A stretch of 64,000 nucleotides of DNA, from the NCBI RefSeq assembly GCF_051903075.1, contig NZ_CP182422.1:1426001-1490000 (forward strand), read 5' to 3'. A program made the translations under genes and the position numbers. Shown piece by piece: positions 1 to 8,059 of this stretch (position 1 is its first letter; each line of letters starts with the position of its first letter). The stretch is from Embleya sp051903075. GTDB lineage: Bacteria; Actinomycetota; Actinomycetes; Streptomycetales; Streptomycetaceae. The notes beneath the pieces are model-generated. The model saw nothing but the letters and a program-made list of their open reading frames with translations, was not told where the DNA came from and did no database searches.

Positions 1-881
1 GGCTGGACCCGGGTGCGCGGCAGCAGTTCGAACCAGGCGTCGGGATCCACGCCCGCGTCGCTGCCGGCCAGCGCGACCCAACCCGGCGCGTTCCCCAGGT
101 AGTTGTCGATGTCGATCTCGGCGCCCAGGAGTTCGGCCCGTCCGACCAGGCGCAGCCGCACCCAGTCGTGGCCGTCGTCGCGCCGCCGGCGGGTCTCCCA
201 GCCCTCGCCCATCACCCGCGAGCGGCCCGGCGCGTTGAGGTTGTGCGGCGAGGAGAAGTAGCGGTCGCTGGCCGCCTCGGCGACCCCGCCGTACTCCTGC
301 GCCGCGAGGTCCACGGTGAGCCCGTCGAGCCAGGCCGGATCCGGCACCGCCTCGCCGTGCACGCGCAGTCGGGCCACCCCTCCGTCGGGGAAGATGTTCA
401 GCCGTACGTGGGTGAACCGACGTGCCACGGCGACCTCGAAGGGATGCGCGGTGTCGCCCCGCAACTCGGTGCGGGCGACGATCGTGGTCCATACGACCGC
501 CGGGTCGAGCAGTTCCTCGACCGAGGGTGTGCCGGGCACGGAGGCGGCCTCGACCGAGGCGCCCGGCGGAAAGTTCCCGGTGAAGAACGCGGTGTCGATC
601 ACGACCCCGCGCACGATGCCGGGCACGCCCAGGCGCACGATCGCCCAGTCGTGCGCGTCCGGTTCGGGGTGCGGGTGCGCGGCCGAGGGGCCGCGCCGGC
701 GGCGGGTCTCCCAGCCGTCCATGATCTGCCCTCTGGGGCCGAACGTGTGCGGCGCGAAGACCGGCGGCTCGGCCCGGAGCAGGTTCTCCTTCTCGGCGAA
801 CCACTCGTCGTTGGCGGCGACCACGCCGGCGCCGAGCGCGCGCGAGGCCAGATTGACGTACGCGGTGAAGTCGGTGGTCAT
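1..881 (-). CDS. alc: Allantoicase, C-terminus cut by window edge
   Basis: Allantoicase hydrolyses allantoate to ureidoglycolate and urea, the step after allantoinase in the ureide pathway. The reverse-strand translation starts MTTDFTAYVNLASRALG and carries the duplicated allantoicase module: MDGWETRRRR near residue 54 and GEGWETRRRRDDGHDW in the second half, each with a jelly-roll type segment. About 293 residues are visible and the 3' end lies outside the window. The ATG at 881 follows GGAGATTCCCC. It lies 116 bp downstream of allantoinase on the same strand and is probably cotranscribed with it. Family assignment is strong. The missing C-terminus cannot be checked. Confidence 0.93.
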   Translation of the reverse strand, partial: MTTDFTAYVNLASRALGAGVVAANDEWFAEKENLLRAEPPVFAPHTFGPRGQIMDGWETRRRRGPSAAHPHPEPDAHDWAIVRLGVPGIVRGVVIDTAFFTGNFPPGASVEAASVPGTPSVEELLDPAVVWTTIVARTELRGDTAHPFEVAVARRFTHVRLNIFPDGGVARLRVHGEAVPDPAWLDGLTVDLAAQEYGGVAEAASDRYFSSPHNLNAPGRSRVMGEGWETRRRRDDGHDWVRLRLVGRAELLGAEIDIDNYLGNAPGWVALAGSDAGVDPDAWFELLPRTRVQ

Positions 882-997
882 GGGGAATCTCCTCGCCCGG
901 AACGGGAGTCGACAACCGCGGGCGGGCGCTCGCGGCTATGGGAGAGCGCTCGGGGGAGGCGGGCCGTGGCCGCGCAGCCGGCGCATGGCCGGGGTGA

Positions 998-2344
998 TCA
1001 CGCGGCCGTCCCCACGCGGTCCAGGAGGCGTCCGCGCGGGGTGCCGTGTACGTCCACGGGCGCGCCCGCGAGCCATGTGGTGCGGACCACGCCGGTGAGC
1101 GTGCGGCCGGTGTAGGGGGTGGCCGGATTGCGGTGGTGCAGCCCGCCCGGATCCACCGTGAACACCGCGTCCGGGTCGAACGCGACCAGGTCCGCGTCGT
1201 ATCCGGGCGCGATCGTGCCCTTGCGGGCCAGGCCGACCAGGTGCGCCGGCCCGGTCGACATCAGCGCGACCACCTTCGCCAGCGCCAGGCCGCGCGCCCG
1301 GGCCTCGGTCCACACCGTGGGCAGGCCCAGTTGCAGCGACGCGATGCCGCCCCACGCGGCGGCGAAGTCGCCGACGTCGAGCCGCTTGAGGTCGGTGGTG
1401 CACGGCGAGTGGTCGGAGACCACGGCGGCGAACGCGCCCGCCTCGACCCCGCGCCACAGCCGCTCGCGGTTGTCCTCGGAGCGGATCGGCGGGCAACACT
1501 TGAACGTGGTGTCGCCGGCCGGCACCCCCTCGGCGACCAGGGTCAGATAGTGCGGACAGGTCTCGGCGGTGACCACGACCCCGTCCGCACGGGCGGCGGC
1601 GAGCAGCGGCAGTACGTCCGCCGAGGACACGTGCAGCACGTGCACCCGCGCGCCGGTGCGCTTGGCGGTGTCCAGGAGTTGCCCGACGGCGACCGTCTCC
1701 GCAGCGTCGGGTCGGGAGGCGAGGAAGTCGGCGTAGGCCCGACCGGGCACCTGCGGCGCGGCGTCCAGGACCTGCGGCGCCTCGGCATGGATGATCGCGA
1801 GCGCGCCCAGCCGGGCCTGTTCGGTCAGCGCCTCGGCCAGCTCGGCGGCGTTCACGTGCGGGAACTCGTCCACGCCGGAGGGCGCCAGGAAGCTTTTGAA
1901 CCCGTACACGCCGGCCCGGTACAGCGCGGCCAACTCTCCCGTGTTGCCCGGGATCGCCCCGCCCCAGAAGCCCACGTCCACGTACACCCGCCCGCGGGCG
2001 GCGTCCCGCTTGATCCGCAGCGCGTCGACCGTGACGGTGGCCGGGATCGAGTTCAGCGGCATGTCGATCAGCGTGGTCACCCCGCCGGCGGCCGCGGCCC
2101 GGGTGGCGCTGGTGAAGCCCTCCCACGCGGTGCGGCCCGGCTCGTTGATGTGTACGTGGGTGTCCACCAGGCCCGGCAGCAGGGCTACCTCGCCCAGATC
2201 CTCGACCGGCGCGCCGCCGACGGCGGTGCCGTGGGGCAGCACCTCGGCGATCCGGTCGCCGGCCACGACCACGTCGGCCGGCCGCTCGCCGTCCGGGGTG
2301 AGCACCCGGCGCGAGCGCAGCACGAGGGTGGGGGTGTGGGTCAC
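998..2344 (-). CDS. allB: Allantoinase
   Basis: Cyclic amidohydrolase that opens allantoin to allantoate in the cytoplasm. The 448-residue protein has the dinuclear-metal ligands of the family: DTHVHINEPG (His63, His65), the carbamylated lysine in YGFKSFLAPSG (Lys150), IIHAEA, VHVLHVSS and the aspartate in SDHSPC. Length is normal for the family. The chosen GTG start at 2344 overlaps the glycerate kinase stop by four bases (GTGA), implying translational coupling. An upstream in-frame ATG at 2512 would run far into glycerate kinase and lacks family similarity. The gene lies between glycerate kinase and allantoicase, so allantoin opening is coupled to disposal of its glyoxylate product. Confidence 0.95.
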   Translation of the reverse strand: MTHTPTLVLRSRRVLTPDGERPADVVVAGDRIAEVLPHGTAVGGAPVEDLGEVALLPGLVDTHVHINEPGRTAWEGFTSATRAAAAGGVTTLIDMPLNSIPATVTVDALRIKRDAARGRVYVDVGFWGGAIPGNTGELAALYRAGVYGFKSFLAPSGVDEFPHVNAAELAEALTEQARLGALAIIHAEAPQVLDAAPQVPGRAYADFLASRPDAAETVAVGQLLDTAKRTGARVHVLHVSSADVLPLLAAARADGVVVTAETCPHYLTLVAEGVPAGDTTFKCCPPIRSEDNRERLWRGVEAGAFAAVVSDHSPCTTDLKRLDVGDFAAAWGGIASLQLGLPTVWTEARARGLALAKVVALMSTGPAHLVGLARKGTIAPGYDADLVAFDPDAVFTVDPGGLHHRNPATPYTGRTLTGVVRTTWLAGAPVDVHGTPRGRLLDRVGTAA

Positions 2345-3462
2345 GACGCGTCCTCCGATGCGGTGAGCAGGTCGCGGGCCAGCCGCTCGCCCGCGATCTC
2401 GGCGAGGGCGCCGGCGCGGGTCAGGCTGTCGGGGCCCAGGTCGGTCAGCGCGTAGGCGGCGACGATGCCGGCCGCGTCGAGTCGGTCCCGGCTCAACTCG
2501 ACGCGGCCGCACACCACCGCCACGGGCACGCCCCGGGCCCGGGCGGCGGCGGCCACCCCGGCCGGTGCCTTGCCGTGCAGGGTCTGTGCGTCGAGGCTGC
2601 CCTCGCCGGTGACCACGAGCCGGGCCCCGTCGAGCAGTTCCGCGAAACCCAGGAGGTCGAGCAGCAGGCCGATGCCGGGGCGCACGGTCGCGCCGAGCAG
2701 TGCCAGCGCGCCGAATCCGGCGCCGCCGGCCGCTCCCGCGCCGGGGACGTCGGCCAGGTCCGGGGCGACCACCTCCGCCCAGCGCGCGAGGGCCGCGTCG
2801 AGCACGGCCACGTCGTCGGGGGTGGCGCCCTTCTGCGGCCCGTACACCGCCGCCGCGCCCTTGGGGCCGAGCAGCGGGTTGTCCACGTCCGAGGCGATCA
2901 CCACCTCGACGCCGGCCAGCCGCGCGGCCAGGGCCGAGGCGCCGTCGATCCGGTCCAGGTCGCGCAGCGCGGCCCCGCCCCGGGGCAGGTCCGCCCCGGC
3001 CGCGTCGAGGAGGCGCACCCCCAGCGCCCGGGCCAGCCCCGAGCCGCCGTCGGTGGTGGCGGCGCCGCCCAGGCCGAGCACGATCCGGGTGCAGCCCAGT
3101 GCGAGCGCGCGGGCGATCAACTCGCCCACCCCGGTGGTGTCGGCGGTCAGCGGCTCGGGTCCGGCGGGCAGCCGGGCCGGCCCCGAGGCCTCGGCCAGTT
3201 CCACCACGGCGGTGGCGCCGCGCATCGCGAACGCCGCGTCGACGGGCAGCCCCGTGGGACCGCTCACCCGCGCCGGGATCCGGGTGAAGCCGGCCGCCAC
3301 CGCGGCGTCGACCGTGCCCTCGCCGCCGTCGGCGACGGGCACCACGCGGATCCGTGCGTCCGGGCGTGCCCGGCGGATCCCGGCGCCGATCCGGGCCGCG
3401 GCCTCCGCCGCGGTCAGGGTCCCCTTGAACTTGTCGGGGGCCAGCACGACGACCGGGCCCAT
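2341..3462 (-). CDS. glxK: Glycerate kinase (GlxK/GarK family)
   Basis: Phosphorylates D-glycerate made from glyoxylate through tartronate semialdehyde, feeding phosphoglycerate into glycolysis. The 373-residue protein begins MGPVVVLAPDKFKGTLTA, the hallmark N-terminus of the GlxK family. It has VADGGEGTVDA near residue 50, LGLGGAATTDGGSG near 130 and VTGEGSLDAQTLHGKAP near 290. The ATG at 3462 has GAAGGAG 6 nt upstream; the longer open frame to 3582 lacks family features. The end overlaps allantoinase by 4 bp. The gene is 169 bp downstream of glyoxylate carboligase on the same strand and may share its transcript. Confidence 0.94.
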   Translation of the reverse strand: MGPVVVLAPDKFKGTLTAAEAAARIGAGIRRARPDARIRVVPVADGGEGTVDAAVAAGFTRIPARVSGPTGLPVDAAFAMRGATAVVELAEASGPARLPAGPEPLTADTTGVGELIARALALGCTRIVLGLGGAATTDGGSGLARALGVRLLDAAGADLPRGGAALRDLDRIDGASALAARLAGVEVVIASDVDNPLLGPKGAAAVYGPQKGATPDDVAVLDAALARWAEVVAPDLADVPGAGAAGGAGFGALALLGATVRPGIGLLLDLLGFAELLDGARLVVTGEGSLDAQTLHGKAPAGVAAAARARGVPVAVVCGRVELSRDRLDAAGIVAAYALTDLGPDSLTRAGALAEIAGERLARDLLTASEDAS

Positions 3463-3631
3463 GCGCTGCTCCTTCGGGTGGGCTGTCGGGTGGGCTGTAC
3501 AGAGGGCACAGTCAACTACGCGGTCGCCGTTTCGGGCAGGACCGACGGGGCCGGCAACCGCCCGGTGGCGCGGGCACGACACCGGAATGGGTCGACGCCA
3601 CCGGGCGGAATCGATGGGAAGCCGCGGTCCG

Positions 3632-5347
3632 CTACGGCACCGGCTCGAATTCCTCGACCGCGTCGATCGCGGGCCCGTGCGGCGTGTTCGCCTCGCGCTC
3701 GATCATGATCTCCACCAGGACCGGCCGCGAGGTGCGTTGCGCCTCCTTGCGAGCCCATTCGATGCTCGGGCGGATGTCGCCCGGCTCGATCACCCGCTTG
3801 CCCGAACAGCCGTACGCCTCCATCAACTTGACGTTGTCGGTGCCGACCTCGTCGTAGTGGATGTCGACCTGGTAGTTCATCTCGTACGGGATCGACGCCT
3901 GCCGGATCAGGCCCAGATACTCGTTGTTGATCATGATGATCACGAACGGCACGTTGTACTGCGCCGCCACGGCCAGTTCCTCGACCAGATACTGGAAGCC
4001 GTAGTCGCCGACGATGCCGACCACCTCGGCGTCCGGATCGCTGTGCCCCAGCGCCTTCTTGACCCCGATCGCCGCCGGGATCTCCCAGCCGAGCGGGCCG
4101 GCCTGACCGCAGACCTGGTAGTGGCGCGGCTTGTACGCCTTCTGATGCTGGCCGCCCCAGATCTGGTAGAGCCCGATCGCGGTGACGAAGTAGGTGTTCG
4201 CGTCGAAGATCTCGTTGATCTCCTTGTACACGCGCGGCGCCTTGATCGGCACGGTGTCGAAGTCCTCGCGCCGGGTCAACGACGCGCGCAGCTCCCGGAT
4301 CCGCGCGACCCACGCGCCCGCCTCGCGGCGGATGCCGCGCTCCTTGGCGCCGGCCAGGATCGCCTGGAGGAACAGCCGGGTGTCCGAGACGATGCCCAGG
4401 TCCGGCTCGAACACCTTGCCGATCTGGGTGGGTTCGATGTCGACGTGGATGAACTTCCGCTCCCCCCGGTACACATCGAGCGTGCCGGTGTGCCGGTCGC
4501 CGAAGCGGGCGCCGAGCGCGAGCACCAGGTCCGACTCCAGGAACGAGGCGTTGCCGTAGCGCTGCGAGGTCTGCACACCGGTCATCCCGCTGTAGAGCGT
4601 GTGGTCCTCGTCGATCGACCCCTTGCCCATCAGGGTGACCTGCACCGGGATCTGGAGCAGTTCGGCGAGTTCGACCAGTTCTTCGTGCGCCTCGCCGATG
4701 ATCACCCCGCCGCCGGAGAGCAGCAGCGGGCGTTCGGCGGCGAGCAGCAGGTCCAACGCGGCGTCCACCCGCGGCTGGTGCGGGTGCACCTCGGTCACCG
4801 GCAGCGGCGCGTCCACCTCCGAGTCCCACCAGATCTCGTGGCGCTGCACGTCCAGCGGCAGGTCGATCAGCACCGGGCCCGGGCGGCCCGAGCGGGCCAG
4901 CCGAAACGCCTCACGGAAGATCCAGGGAGCCTGTGCGGCCTCCTTGACCTGCACCGACCACTTGGTCACCGGTTTGGCGATCTCCACGATGTCGACCGCC
5001 TGGAACGCCTCCTGGTGCAGCTTGCTCGACACGGCCTGACCGGTGATGCACACGATCGGGACCGAGTCGGCGAGCGCGGTGTACAGGCCGGTGATCATGT
5101 TGGTGCCGGCCGGACCGGAGGTGCCGATCGCGACGCCGACACCGCCGTTGGTCCGGGCCCAGCCGTCGGCCATGTGGGTCGCGCCCTCTTCGTGCCGGAC
5201 GATCAGGTGCTCGATCCCGCCGACCGCCTCCAGGGCCGCGTAGAGCGGCAGGATGGCCGCGCCGGGGCAGCCGAACGCGGTGTCCACGCCTTCCGACTTC
5301 AGCACCTCCACCACGGCGTTCATGACCGGAACACGACGGGGTGCCAT
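3632..5347 (-). CDS. gcl: Glyoxylate carboligase, with Glu at the unusual Val position
   Basis: ThDP enzyme that condenses two glyoxylates to tartronate semialdehyde plus CO2. The 571-residue protein shows AFGCPGAAILPLYAAL, GTSGPAGTNMITGLY, the C-terminal ThDP signature GDYGFQ...NNEYLGLIRQ, and EPTQIGKVFEPDLGIVSD, all closely like E. coli Gcl. Oddity: the E. coli enzyme is known for Val51 replacing the canonical catalytic glutamate (RHVEGASH). Here the aligned residue is Glu53 (RHEEGATH), restoring the canonical acid. Gene context (hyi, glxR, glycerate kinase) strongly supports carboligase function. The ATG overlaps the glxR stop by one base (TGATG). Acetohydroxyacid synthase activity cannot be excluded on sequence alone. 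Confidence 0.92.
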   Translation of the reverse strand: MAPRRVPVMNAVVEVLKSEGVDTAFGCPGAAILPLYAALEAVGGIEHLIVRHEEGATHMADGWARTNGGVGVAIGTSGPAGTNMITGLYTALADSVPIVCITGQAVSSKLHQEAFQAVDIVEIAKPVTKWSVQVKEAAQAPWIFREAFRLARSGRPGPVLIDLPLDVQRHEIWWDSEVDAPLPVTEVHPHQPRVDAALDLLLAAERPLLLSGGGVIIGEAHEELVELAELLQIPVQVTLMGKGSIDEDHTLYSGMTGVQTSQRYGNASFLESDLVLALGARFGDRHTGTLDVYRGERKFIHVDIEPTQIGKVFEPDLGIVSDTRLFLQAILAGAKERGIRREAGAWVARIRELRASLTRREDFDTVPIKAPRVYKEINEIFDANTYFVTAIGLYQIWGGQHQKAYKPRHYQVCGQAGPLGWEIPAAIGVKKALGHSDPDAEVVGIVGDYGFQYLVEELAVAAQYNVPFVIIMINNEYLGLIRQASIPYEMNYQVDIHYDEVGTDNVKLMEAYGCSGKRVIEPGDIRPSIEWARKEAQRTSRPVLVEIMIEREANTPHGPAIDAVEEFEPVP

Positions 5348-6303
5348 CAGTTGTCTCCCTGTTTCGAAACACTGTCCTCGGTGCCGGCGGTCGCCGAACC
5401 ACCCTCGCGGGGACCGCCGTTGAGCCGTTCCAGGCCGAGCAGCAGACCGGAGTGGTCAAGCCCGCCGCCGCCCTGGGCGCGCAGCGACGCGACGAGTTGC
5501 GCGGTGAGTCCGGCGAGCGGCAGCACGAGGTCGAACTCGCGGGCCGACTCGGTGACGATGCCCATGTCCTTGTGGTGCAGGTCGATCCGGAATCCCGGCT
5601 CGAAGTCGCGGTCGCGCATCACCCGCCCCTTGCGGTCCAGGACGGTACTGCCGGCCAGTCCGCCGGCGAGCACCTTCAGCCCGGCCTCGGTGTCCACCCC
5701 GGCGCGCTCCAGGAACAGCAGTGCCTCGGCGACGAGTTGGATGTTGCCCGCGACGATCAGCTGGTTCGCGGCCTTGACCGTCTGTCCCGCGCCGTGCGGA
5801 CCGACGTGCACGATCGTGCGGCCGAGCACCTCGAACAGCGGCAGTGCGGCGGCGAAGTCCCGCTCGGTGCCGCCGACCATGATCGAGAGCACCGCCTCGA
5901 CCGCTCCCGCCTCGCCGCCGCTGACCGGCGCGTCCATCACCCGCAGCTCGCGCTCGGCGCCGGCCTCGGCCACCGCGATCGAGGTGCCGGGCTTGATCGA
6001 GCTCATGTCGATCACCAGCGTGCCGGGCGCGACAGTCTCCAGGACGCCGCCCGCGCCGAACATCACCCGCTCGACCTGCGGGTCGGCCGGGACCATGGTG
6101 ATCACCACGTCCGCGTCGCGCACCGCGTCGGCGATACCCGCCGCGCCCTCGCCGCCGGCCGCGATCAGCCGGTCGATCGCGGCCCGCTCCAGGTCGTATC
6201 CGGTGACCCGGTGGCCGGCCCGGACCAGATGGGCCGCCATCGGGCCGCCCATGATGCCCAGTCCGATGAACCCGATCCGCCCGGTGTCCCCCGCGCCGGT
6301 CAT
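5347..6303 (-). CDS. glxR: 2-hydroxy-3-oxopropionate (tartronate semialdehyde) reductase
   Basis: NAD(P)H-dependent reductase of the beta-hydroxyacid dehydrogenase family, converting tartronate semialdehyde to D-glycerate. The 318-residue protein has the N-terminal Rossmann motif GFIGLGIMGGPMAAHL (about residues 11-26), the substrate-binding signature MDAPVSGGEAGA near 120, the catalytic lysine region GAGQTVKAANQL near 170, and HHKDMGI near 240. The start ATG at 6303 overlaps the hyi stop by four bases (ATGA). The C-terminal 20 residues are Gly/Ser-rich and not conserved. It sits between hyi and gcl, so the operon order matches the pathway. Confidence 0.94.
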   Translation of the reverse strand: MTGAGDTGRIGFIGLGIMGGPMAAHLVRAGHRVTGYDLERAAIDRLIAAGGEGAAGIADAVRDADVVITMVPADPQVERVMFGAGGVLETVAPGTLVIDMSSIKPGTSIAVAEAGAERELRVMDAPVSGGEAGAVEAVLSIMVGGTERDFAAALPLFEVLGRTIVHVGPHGAGQTVKAANQLIVAGNIQLVAEALLFLERAGVDTEAGLKVLAGGLAGSTVLDRKGRVMRDRDFEPGFRIDLHHKDMGIVTESAREFDLVLPLAGLTAQLVASLRAQGGGGLDHSGLLLGLERLNGGPREGGSATAGTEDSVSKQGDN

Positions 6304-7142
6304 CCGGTCCCTCCCTTGCTGCCGCGCAACTCGCGCGCGAGCCAGCCGAAGCTGTCCGCGGCGGCGCCGACCGGCTTGTATTCGAGGCCGACGCGCCCGG
6401 TGTACCCGGCGGCGACGAGTCGGCGGAACAGGTCGTCGAAGTCCATTTCGCCGGTGCCGGGTTGCCCCCGTCCGGGGGTGTCGGCGATCTGCACGTGGCC
6501 GAAGCGGTCGGCGTGGGCGTCGATCACCCCCGCCGGCGCCTCGCCGTTGCGGGCGAGGTGGTAGAAGTCGGCCAGGAGGGCCGTGTTGCCCAGACCGGTC
6601 TCGGCGTTCACCTTGTCCACCACGGCGAGCGCGTCGGCCGCGGTGACCAGCGGGTAGCGCGGGTTCTCCGGCGTGTTCAGCGCCTCGATCAGCACGGTCG
6701 CCCCGACCCGCTCGGCGGCGACGGCCGCCGACACCAGGTTCTCCAGGGCGAGTTCGTCCTGGGCGCGCGGATCCACGCCGTCCTCCCGGTTGCCGTACAG
6801 CGCGTTCAGCGCGCGGCAGCCCAGGCTCCCGGCGAAGCCGGTCGCGACGTCGATGTTGGCCCGGAAGCGCGCCGCCTCGGCGGGCCGGGACAGCAGGCCA
6901 CGATCCCCGGCGGGCATGTCCCCGGCGTCGAAGTTCAGCCCGACCAGGGCGACGCCGGCGTCGCGGACGGCCCGGGCCAGCGCGTCCGACTCGGCGTCGG
7001 CGGGGGTCGGACCGGCGAAGGGCCACCACAGCTCGATCTCGGTGAAGCCGGCCTCGGCGGCGGCCGCGGGCCGTTCGAGGAGCGGGAGTTCGGTGAAGAG
7101 GATCGAGAGATTGACGTCGAAGCGCAGTTCGCGAGCGCTCAC
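6300..7142 (-). CDS. hyi: Hydroxypyruvate isomerase
   Basis: TIM-barrel isomerase of the AP-endonuclease-2 superfamily that interconverts hydroxypyruvate and tartronate semialdehyde. The 280-residue protein has LRFDVNLSILFTELP at the N-terminus, EIELWWPF near 36, LIEALNTPENPRYPL near 150, the metal-binding ADFYHLARNGE, HVQIADTPGRGQPGTGE near 225 and GLEYKP near 257. These are typical Hyi signatures. The GTG start at 7142 has GGAAGAGGTGATCCC directly upstream. It is the first gene of the left-facing hyi-glxR-gcl operon. Two palindromic candidate operators lie within 90 bp upstream. Confidence 0.94.
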   Translation of the reverse strand: MSARELRFDVNLSILFTELPLLERPAAAAEAGFTEIELWWPFAGPTPADAESDALARAVRDAGVALVGLNFDAGDMPAGDRGLLSRPAEAARFRANIDVATGFAGSLGCRALNALYGNREDGVDPRAQDELALENLVSAAVAAERVGATVLIEALNTPENPRYPLVTAADALAVVDKVNAETGLGNTALLADFYHLARNGEAPAGVIDAHADRFGHVQIADTPGRGQPGTGEMDFDDLFRRLVAAGYTGRVGLEYKPVGAAADSFGWLARELRGSKGGTG

Positions 7143-7164
7143 GGGATCACCTCTTCCACGTCGA

Positions 7165-7179
7165 TTCCATAATGCGGAA
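7165..7179. promoter_or_regulatory. TTCC-N7-GGAA palindrome upstream of hyi
   Basis: TTCCATAATGCGGAA lies 23 bp upstream of the hyi start in a locally AT-rich stretch. The same half-sites and 7-bp spacing occur at 13833-13847 between malate synthase and the IclR regulator. Both copies share CGGAAGT at the right edge. A binding site for the IclR-family regulator is plausible but inferred. Confidence 0.5.
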
Positions 7180-7214
7180 GTAGTATTCTGCTCATCGAAA
7201 TCATGCCACGTGGC

Positions 7215-7231
7215 TTCAACAGTTTGTCAAG
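7215..7231. promoter_or_regulatory. TTCAACA-N3-TGTCAAG imperfect palindrome, copy A
   Basis: TTCAACA-GTT-TGTCAAG lies between the divergent hyi and thiamine-binding genes. It has the same 7-3-7 architecture as a perfect copy at 13848-13866 and a near-perfect copy at 7933-7949. The right half deviates at two positions. Position in a divergent promoter region supports an operator role. Confidence 0.5.
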
Positions 7232-7283
7232 GGTGGCGCGCGGCAGCCTGGCCTGCCGGGGATCGGCCGGCTAGGGTTCGGGC

Positions 7284-7541
7284 GTGCGATTGCGGATGGA
7301 GTTCTCGACCGAGCCGTTCGATCTGGACGGCGTGCCGGCCCATGCCCTGGAGGCCCGACGCGTGCTCGACGACGCGGGTCTCGACGTGGAGGTCGGCCCG
7401 TTCGGTACGACCGCCGAGGGCGAGGCCGAGGTGGTGCTCGCGGCGCTGGACCGGGTGTGCCGAGGCGCGTTCGGGGTCGGCGCGTCCCGCATCTCGATCC
7501 AGGTGACGACCGTGCCGCAGACATCGGGAGGCCGGGCGTGA
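7284..7541 (+). CDS. Thiamine-binding protein-like (MTH1187/YqgV family)
   Basis: Small 85-residue cytoplasmic protein. It has EFSTEPFDLDGVPAHALEAR near the N-terminus, VEVGPFGTTAEGEAEVVLAAL in the middle and a C-terminal beta strand (SRISIQVTTV). This matches the ferredoxin-like MTH1187/YkoF-type fold, some members of which bind thiamine. The physiological role is not established; the adjacent ThDP enzyme glyoxylate carboligase makes a link to thiamine plausible but speculative. The GTG at 7284 is the most upstream start; an internal ATG at 7296 is possible. The stop overlaps the next gene by 4 bp (GTGA). Confidence 0.7.
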   Translation: MRLRMEFSTEPFDLDGVPAHALEARRVLDDAGLDVEVGPFGTTAEGEAEVVLAALDRVCRGAFGVGASRISIQVTTVPQTSGGRA

Positions 7542-7900
7542 GCGCCGCCGAACATCCCCTGTCCGCCGCGATCAAGCCCCTGGTGACCGCGATCGGCGCC
7601 GAGTTCGTCCCGGTCGGCGACGCCGGCCCCGAGGACGTCGTGCTCGACTGGGAGGGCCGCCCCGCCGTCGCCGTACGCCTGCCCGGCCTCGGCAGCGCCC
7701 TGGACCGCCTCCTGGGCGAGGCCGAACGCCAATACGGCCCGCTGGCCGACCTCGGCCGCGAGGACAAGCAGCGGGTGGTCCGCACCCTCGAACAACGCGG
7801 CGCGTTCACCATCCGCCACGGCGTCGAGACGGTGGCCGCGGCCCTCGGAGTGAGCCGCTTCACCGTCTACAACTACCTGAACCGCGACACGCGCCCCTGA
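7538..7900 (+). CDS. Helix-turn-helix protein of the urate cluster
   Basis: A 120-residue protein whose C-terminus (about residues 85-118, RHGVETVAAALGVSRFTVYNYLNR) is a convincing Fis/PucR-like helix-turn-helix. The N-terminal 80 residues (TAIGAEFVPVGDAGPEDVVLDWEG, LDRLLGEAERQYGPLADL) form an uncharacterised domain also seen in actinobacterial proteins annotated only as HTH. The GTG start overlaps the preceding small gene by four bases, so the two are translationally coupled. It lies between the glyoxylate operon and the urate operon, suggesting a local regulator. Ligand and operator are unknown. Confidence 0.75.
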   Translation: MSAAEHPLSAAIKPLVTAIGAEFVPVGDAGPEDVVLDWEGRPAVAVRLPGLGSALDRLLGEAERQYGPLADLGREDKQRVVRTLEQRGAFTIRHGVETVAAALGVSRFTVYNYLNRDTRP

Positions 7901-7932
7901 ACCGAGGCCCCACGATCGCTCCGATGACGCAC

Positions 7933-7949
7933 TTCAACAAACTGTTGAC
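7933..7949. promoter_or_regulatory. TTCAACA-N3-TGTTGAC palindrome, copy B
   Basis: TTCAACA-AAC-TGTTGAC sits 110 bp upstream of the OHCU decarboxylase start, in the 159-bp gap after the HTH gene. It matches copy C (13848-13866) at every half-site position but the last. This makes the urate operon a candidate member of the same regulon. Confidence 0.55.
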
Positions 7950-8059
7950 GATCGGGATTCGCAACGCCTAGCGTTCCGGCCAGTGCCGACGCCGGGTACT
8001 CGCTCGGGCGTGGTGCTCACCTCTGGACTGGAGTACCCGCGGAGCGAGGAGGTCTCGAC

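Noticed and set aside
2465..6646. Plus-strand open frame of about 1390 codons
   Set aside because: It is antisense to glycerate kinase, gcl and glxR, has low-complexity Arg/Pro/Ser composition and no domain. It is a GC-bias shadow.
7205..7214. GCCACGTGGC palindrome upstream of hyi
   Set aside because: A 10-bp GC palindrome is frequent by chance at this base composition, and it does not recur at the other pathway promoters.
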